A DNA stretch of 64,000 bases from Nocardia kruczakiae NBRC 101016 (GTDB lineage Bacteria; Actinomycetota; Actinomycetes; Mycobacteriales; Mycobacteriaceae), in assembly GCF_001612965.1 (NCBI RefSeq), contig NZ_BDBL01000029.1:62001-126000 (forward strand), read 5' to 3'. How positions within the stretch are numbered: position 1 is the stretch's first letter; the number at the start of each line of letters is the position of its first letter. A model generated the notes under the pieces. The model was not told where the DNA came from. It ran no database searches and saw only the letters and a list, made by a program, of their open reading frames with translations. Below, piece after piece: positions 59,383 to 64,000 of this stretch. Position numbers and translations under genes: made by a program.

Positions 59383-61131
59383 CTATGCCTGCGGCAGCGG
59401 CACCGGCTCCAGGATCTCCGGGCGAGGTTCCGGTGCGGCGGCGCGCAGGGCGTCGGCCGACACGTCGTCGGGTTGGGTCTGGGAGCGGATCTCGGCATCG
59501 ACCCGGGCGTTGTACGTACTCACCTCGCGCCGGATCTGCTCCTCGTCCCAGCCCAGCACCGGCGCCACCAGCCGCGCCACCTCGTCGGCGCATTCGGTGC
59601 CCCGATGGGAGAACTCGATGGAGATCCGGGTGCGCCGGGCCAGGATGTCGTCCAGGTGCAGCGCCCCCTCGGCGACCGCCGCGTAGACCGCCTCCACCCG
59701 CAGATATCCGGGCGCGTCCGTAATCGGCTGCAGCAGTTCGGGTTTGCCCTCGGCCAGATCGAGGACGTCGGTGATGAGAGAGCCGTACCGGTTGAGCAGG
59801 TGTTCGATCCGGTAGGGATGCACACCGTAGGTCTGCGCCAGCTGCGGCGTCTGGTTGAGCAGGGCGAAGTAGCCGTCGGCGCCGAGCAGCGGCACCTTGT
59901 CGGTGATCGAGGACGACACCCGCTGCGGAATGTCGTGGACGGCCAGATCCACCGCGTCGTAGGCCATCACCCGGTAGGTGGTGTATTTACCACCCGCGAT
60001 GGCGACCAGGCCCGGAGCGATCTGCGCCACCGCGTGCTCGCGCGACAGCTTGGAGGTCTCGTCGCTCTCCCCGGCCAGCAGCGGCCGCAGCCCGGCGTAC
60101 ACACCCTGGATGTCGTCCTGGGTGAGCGGGGTGACCAGAACCTCGTTGATCCGTTCGAGCAGATAGTCGATATCGGCCTTGGTGGCGGCCGGATGGGCCA
60201 GATCCAGATTCCAGTCGGTGTCGGTCGTGCCGACGATCCAGTGATTGCTCCCCCACGGAATCACGAACAGCACCGAGGTCTGGGTGCGCAGAATCAGCGC
60301 GGCGTCACTGGCGATCCGATCGCGCGGCACCACGATGTGCACGCCTTTGGACGCACGCACATGGAATCGGCCGCGAACATGCGACAGCGCCTGCAGTTCG
60401 TCGGTCCACACGCCTGTCGCGTTGATCACCACATGTCCGCGCACCTCGGTCGTGCGCCCGTCCTCGCTGTCGCGCACCTTCACTCCGACCACCCGGTCGG
60501 CCTCCCGCAGGAAATCCACGACCTGGGTCGACGTGCGGATCACCGCACCGTAGTGGGCGGCGGTGCGGGCCACCGTCATCGTGTGGCGGGCGTCGTCGAC
60601 CACGGTGTCGTAGTAGGTGACACCGCCGATCAGCGCGTCCCGGCGCACGCCGGGCGCCAGGCGCAGCGCTCCCGAACGGGTCACATGATGTTGGCCCGGA
60701 ACGGATTTCGCTCCGCCCATGGTGTCGTAGAGCACCAGCCCCGAGGCGACGTAGGGCCGCTCCCAGCCGCGATGGGTCAGCGGGTAGAGGAACCGCAGCG
60801 GTTTCACCAGATGCGGGGCCAAGGTCTTCAGGCTCAGCTCACGTTCCCGCAGCGCCTCGCGGACCAGCCCGAATTCCAGCTGTTCGAGGTAGCGCAGACC
60901 GCCGTGGAACATCTTCGACGACCGGCTCGAGGTGCCCGAGGCCAGATCGCGCGCCTCCACCAGGGCCACCTCCAGGCCCCGGGTGGCGGCATCGAGGGCG
61001 ATGCCCGCGCCGACGACCCCGCCACCGATCACGATGACGTCGAAATGCTTGGCGCCCAAGCTTTCCCAGCTGGCCTGCCGCTGCTCGGGCCCCAGTTCGC
61101 CGGTGTGCTGACCGTGTGATTTCTCGTTCAT
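59383..61131 (-). CDS. glpD: Glycerol-3-phosphate dehydrogenase (aerobic, FAD)
   Basis: A 582-residue membrane-associated flavoenzyme oxidising glycerol-3-phosphate to dihydroxyacetone phosphate, with electrons to the quinone pool. It has FDVIVIGGGVVGAGIALDAATRGL (FAD-binding), SGTSSRSSKMFHGGLRYLEQ, INATGVWTDEL, WGSNHWIVGTTDTDW, GLRPLLAG and AGGKYTTYRVMAYDAVD. Corresponds to mycobacterial glpD2. Divergent from glpK across 132 bp, so together they form the glycerol catabolic pair. Confidence 0.96.
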   Translation of the reverse strand: MNEKSHGQHTGELGPEQRQASWESLGAKHFDVIVIGGGVVGAGIALDAATRGLEVALVEARDLASGTSSRSSKMFHGGLRYLEQLEFGLVREALRERELSLKTLAPHLVKPLRFLYPLTHRGWERPYVASGLVLYDTMGGAKSVPGQHHVTRSGALRLAPGVRRDALIGGVTYYDTVVDDARHTMTVARTAAHYGAVIRTSTQVVDFLREADRVVGVKVRDSEDGRTTEVRGHVVINATGVWTDELQALSHVRGRFHVRASKGVHIVVPRDRIASDAALILRTQTSVLFVIPWGSNHWIVGTTDTDWNLDLAHPAATKADIDYLLERINEVLVTPLTQDDIQGVYAGLRPLLAGESDETSKLSREHAVAQIAPGLVAIAGGKYTTYRVMAYDAVDLAVHDIPQRVSSSITDKVPLLGADGYFALLNQTPQLAQTYGVHPYRIEHLLNRYGSLITDVLDLAEGKPELLQPITDAPGYLRVEAVYAAVAEGALHLDDILARRTRISIEFSHRGTECADEVARLVAPVLGWDEEQIRREVSTYNARVDAEIRSQTQPDDVSADALRAAAPEPRPEILEPVPLPQA

Positions 61132-61263
61132 CGCTCGACTTCCTCCGCACTGTTCGGTGGGATCGTCCTGCGTTACCCGTCGGTAATCGCTTTCACCCTA
61201 GTCCACCACCGGGCGTGCGGCGATGTGATGCGCGGCGCGTGCGAGGTTTAGTAGCCTGCACGG

Positions 61264-62763
61264 ATGCGACGCTTCGTGGCCGCCATCGACCAGGGGACAA
61301 CCTCGAGCCGGTGCATCGTGTTCGACCGTTCCGGCCGCATCGCCGGCCTCGGGCAGCGCGAGCACGAACAGTTGTTCCCGCGGCCGGGCTGGGTCGAGCA
61401 CGATGCCGAAACCATCTGGCGCAATACCGAATTCGTGATCGGTGCGGCGCTCGAGGATGCCGGGATCGGCGCCGATGACATCGCCGCGGTCGGGGTCACC
61501 AATCAGCGCGAAACCACCGTGGTCTGGGATCGCGCCACCGGCAGGCCGGTCGCCAACGCCATCGTCTGGCAGGACACCCGCACCGCGGCGCTGTGCGACG
61601 AGCTGGCCGGCGACGTCGGCCCCGCGCGCTACGCCGACCGCACCGGGCTGCCGCTGAGCACGTATTTCGCGGGTCCCAAGCTGCGCTGGATCCTCGACAA
61701 CGTCGACGGTGTGCGCGCCCGCGCGGAGGCCGGTGACCTGTGCTTCGGCACCATGGACAGCTGGATCCTGTGGAAGCTGACCGGCCGCCACCTCACCGAC
61801 GTCACCAACGCCTCCCGCACGATGCTGATGAATCTCGAGACCCTGCAATGGGATTCGCAGATCTGCACGGAATTCGGCATCCCCGTCTCTATGCTGCCGC
61901 AGATCCACAGCTCCTCGGAGGTGTACGCCGAGATCTCCGCCGGCCCGCTCGCGGGGGTGCCGGTGGCCGGCATCCTGGGCGATCAGCAGGCCGCGACGTT
62001 CGGGCAGGCCTGCCTCTCACCGGGCGAGGCGAAGAACACCTACGGAACCGGCAACTTCATGCTGCTCAACACCGGTACCACGCCGGTGTTCAGCAAGCAC
62101 GGTCTGCTGACCACGGTGTGCTACCGACTCGGCGACCAGCCCGCGGTGTACGCGCTGGAGGGTTCCATCGCGGTGACCGGATCCCTGGTGCAGTGGTTGC
62201 GCGACAACCTCGGCATCGTCGAATCCGCGGCGGAGATCGAACCGCTGGCGCGCAGCGTCGACGACAACGGCGGCACCTATATCGTCCCCGCCTTCTCCGG
62301 TCTGTTCGCACCGCGGTGGCGGCCGGACGCGCGCGGCGTGATCACCGGACTCACCCGCTTCGTCACGAAGGCGCATCTGGCCCGGGCGGTGTTGGAGGCC
62401 ACCGCATTTCAGACCCGCGAAGTGATCGACGCGATGCGCGCCGACGCCGAGGCGGAGAATCTGGGCGTCGAATTGACCACCCTGAAGGTCGACGGCGGCA
62501 TGGTCGCCAACGAACTGCTCATGCAATTCCAGGCCGACATCCTGGATGTGCCGGTGGTGCGGCCGGTGATCACCGAAACGACCGCGCTCGGCGCCGCCTA
62601 TGCGGCCGGACTGGCGGTCGGTTACTGGTCCGGCACCGACGACATCCGCGCCAACTGGTCCGAGGACAAGGTGTGGCAGCCGACGATGTCCGACGCCGAC
62701 CGCGACCACCTCTACGGCGAGTGGAACAAGGCCGTGGAACGCACCTACGGGTGGGCGCAGTAG
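61264..62763 (+). CDS. glpK: Glycerol kinase
   Basis: A 499-residue FGGY kinase making glycerol-3-phosphate, the substrate of the neighbouring glpD. It has AAIDQGTTSSRCIVFDRSG (phosphate loop), TNQRETTVVWDRATGRP, WQDTRTAALCD, LGDQQAATFGQ, KNTYGTGNFMLLNTG and LKVDGGMVANELLMQFQADIL (two short blocks). Length is that of the family. No glpF follows; the next gene converges after 10 bp. Confidence 0.97.
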   Translation: MRRFVAAIDQGTTSSRCIVFDRSGRIAGLGQREHEQLFPRPGWVEHDAETIWRNTEFVIGAALEDAGIGADDIAAVGVTNQRETTVVWDRATGRPVANAIVWQDTRTAALCDELAGDVGPARYADRTGLPLSTYFAGPKLRWILDNVDGVRARAEAGDLCFGTMDSWILWKLTGRHLTDVTNASRTMLMNLETLQWDSQICTEFGIPVSMLPQIHSSSEVYAEISAGPLAGVPVAGILGDQQAATFGQACLSPGEAKNTYGTGNFMLLNTGTTPVFSKHGLLTTVCYRLGDQPAVYALEGSIAVTGSLVQWLRDNLGIVESAAEIEPLARSVDDNGGTYIVPAFSGLFAPRWRPDARGVITGLTRFVTKAHLARAVLEATAFQTREVIDAMRADAEAENLGVELTTLKVDGGMVANELLMQFQADILDVPVVRPVITETTALGAAYAAGLAVGYWSGTDDIRANWSEDKVWQPTMSDADRDHLYGEWNKAVERTYGWAQ

Positions 62764-62773
62764 ATTCGCCGCG

Positions 62774-63958
62774 CTACCCCGCCGCGTCGACCGCGCGGCC
62801 CAGCCGATCGACCGCATCGGTGAGCACGGCCGCATCCGACGTGGTGAAACACATGCGCATCGAGCCGCGGTAGGGCTGTGAGACCGCGAACGCGGAGCCC
62901 GGGACGTAGGCCACACCGTGGTCGATCGCGCGCGGCAGCAGGTCGACCGTATCGGTGCCGTCGGTGAAATCGAGCCACACGAACATGCCGCCGGCGGCGT
63001 CGGTACTCACCACCCGGTCGCCGAAGCGGGCGCGAACCGCGCTCACCAGGGCGGTGGCGCGCTCGCCGTAGATGCCGCGCACCTTGTCCAGGTGGGCGCC
63101 CAGCCACGGCTCGTCGGCCAGCAGGTCCGCGGCGATCTGCTGGGTGAGCGCCGAACCGCACAGATCGGCGCCCTGCTTCAGCAGTTCCACGCCGCGGCAC
63201 ACCGCGTTCGGGGCGATCATCCAGCCCACCCGCAGCGTCGGCGCCAGGATCTTCGAGGCGCTCGACAGCCGAATCACGTTGGGCGAGTAGGAGGCAACGG
63301 CCTGTGGCGCGGGGCGGTCGAACCACAGCTCGCCGTACGGATCGTCCTCGACCACCCAGAAGCCGTACCGTTCGGCCAGCGCCGCCAGTTCGCGCCGGCG
63401 CTGCGGGCTCAGCGTCACACCGCGCGGATTGTGGAAATTACTCACCGTATGCACCAACGCCGGGCGCTCGCCGCGCTCGAGCAGCTCGGCCAGCGCGTCG
63501 ACACGCATACCGTCGGCATCCAGCGGAATCGCCACGATTCGCGCCCCCGCCGCGCGGAACACCTGCAGCGCGCCGACATAGGCCGGATCCTCGACCACCA
63601 CGAGAGCGCCCGGATCGAGCAACACCTCACCCAGCAGCGACAAGGCCTGCTGTGAGCCGTGCGTGACGAAGATCTCCTCCAGCGGCACGGGCCGGCCCAG
63701 CCGCACCGACTCCCGGGAGGCGAGCACCTCGCGCAGCGGCCCCCAGCCAGCGGACTCGGTGTACTGCAACCGGGACGGGTCGGCCAGCGCCGACTCCGCG
63801 GCGCGGGCGATGGCATCGCGCGGCATCAGATGTTCGTCGGGCAGGCCCCCGGCCAGGCTGACGATATCCGGCCGGGCGGTCAGCTTGAGCAGATCCCGGA
63901 TCGCCGAACTCTGCAGACCGTCCAACCGGCGGGACAGGGGTGGAGTATGCGGCGACAT
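62774..63958 (-). CDS. PLP-dependent aminotransferase, class I/II (2-aminoadipate/MocR-like fold)
   Basis: A 394-residue aminotransferase: DIVSLAGGLPDEHLMPRDAI, YTESAGWGPLREVLA, THGSQQALSLLGEVLLDPG, VSNFHNPRGVTLSPQRR, VEDDPYGELWF and the PLP lysine in RLSSASKILAPTLRVGWM. This set is typical of the LysN/2-aminoadipate and aromatic aminotransferase group. The ATG at MSPHTPPLSRR has GGAGG 5 nt upstream. No HTH domain precedes it, so it is not a MocR regulator. A role after the lysine-to-aminoadipate genes of this window is possible but not shown. Confidence 0.88.
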   Translation of the reverse strand: MSPHTPPLSRRLDGLQSSAIRDLLKLTARPDIVSLAGGLPDEHLMPRDAIARAAESALADPSRLQYTESAGWGPLREVLASRESVRLGRPVPLEEIFVTHGSQQALSLLGEVLLDPGALVVVEDPAYVGALQVFRAAGARIVAIPLDADGMRVDALAELLERGERPALVHTVSNFHNPRGVTLSPQRRRELAALAERYGFWVVEDDPYGELWFDRPAPQAVASYSPNVIRLSSASKILAPTLRVGWMIAPNAVCRGVELLKQGADLCGSALTQQIAADLLADEPWLGAHLDKVRGIYGERATALVSAVRARFGDRVVSTDAAGGMFVWLDFTDGTDTVDLLPRAIDHGVAYVPGSAFAVSQPYRGSMRMCFTTSDAAVLTDAVDRLGRAVDAAG

Positions 63959-64000
63959 GGAGACCTCCGAGCGAAAGGGTGGTACCACCACTTTCGCACA

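Overview
The window is chromosomal DNA from a high-GC mycolic-acid actinobacterium, most likely Nocardia or a close relative. Support: GC of about 70 % with strong G/C at third codon positions, a mycothiol-dependent isomerase family protein, and the acyl-CoA carboxylase set accA3/accD5/accE. From 26.1 kb on, gene order follows (from memory) Mycobacterium tuberculosis Rv3274c to Rv3302c: fadE25, purE, purK, a GtrA protein, a PH-domain membrane protein, birA, accD5-accE5-maf, sseA, accA3, lat-lrpA-pcd, lhr, nei2, glpD2. I found no rRNA, tRNA or CRISPR array.

Layout. 0-8.4 kb: the 3' part of allophanate hydrolase; a minus-strand group (Lrp regulator, BenE-type transporter, sulfurtransferase); and a divergent bkdABC operon for a branched-chain 2-oxoacid dehydrogenase without its E3 gene, closed by a convergent thioesterase. 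8.4-24.7 kb: accessory metabolism and transport in small regulator-target units (MFS permeases, TetR, MarR and HxlR regulators, SDR, isochorismatase-like protein), plus the three-gene transhydrogenase operon pntAa-pntAb-pntB. Several regulators sit beside clear palindromic operators. 24.8-37.4 kb: small secreted and hypothetical proteins, fadE25 with its TetR gene, purEK, a two-component system, birA and a transmembrane Ser/Thr kinase. 37.5-48.7 kb: the acyl-CoA carboxylase genes with sulfurtransferase SseA and Maf, then the lysine catabolic unit lat/lrpA/pcd. 49.4-55.2 kb: DNA repair genes lhr and nei2. 59.4-64 kb: glpD and glpK, divergent, and a PLP aminotransferase.

The outstanding feature is a small island of about 3.8 kb inserted in the 3' end of nei2. 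A perfect 34-bp direct repeat (55148-55181 and 58994-59027) flanks it. The right copy is still followed, in frame, by what looks like the original nei2 C-terminal tail, while the left copy is followed by a short replacement tail supplied by the insert. The two intact genes inside have far lower GC (43-50 % in three 60-base lines counted by eye) than the flanks (75 % in one line counted). They form a two-gene operon with a 4-bp ATGA overlap: a D12-class adenine-N6 DNA methyltransferase, then a 764-residue DndB-like DGQHR protein. The latter has an N-terminal nuclease-fold-like region that has apparently lost its acidic residues, and a C-terminal RNxxxH motif of the HEPN type. No integrase is left. 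A broken IS5-family transposase lies at the right end. I propose this as a candidate undescribed DNA modification or defence module.
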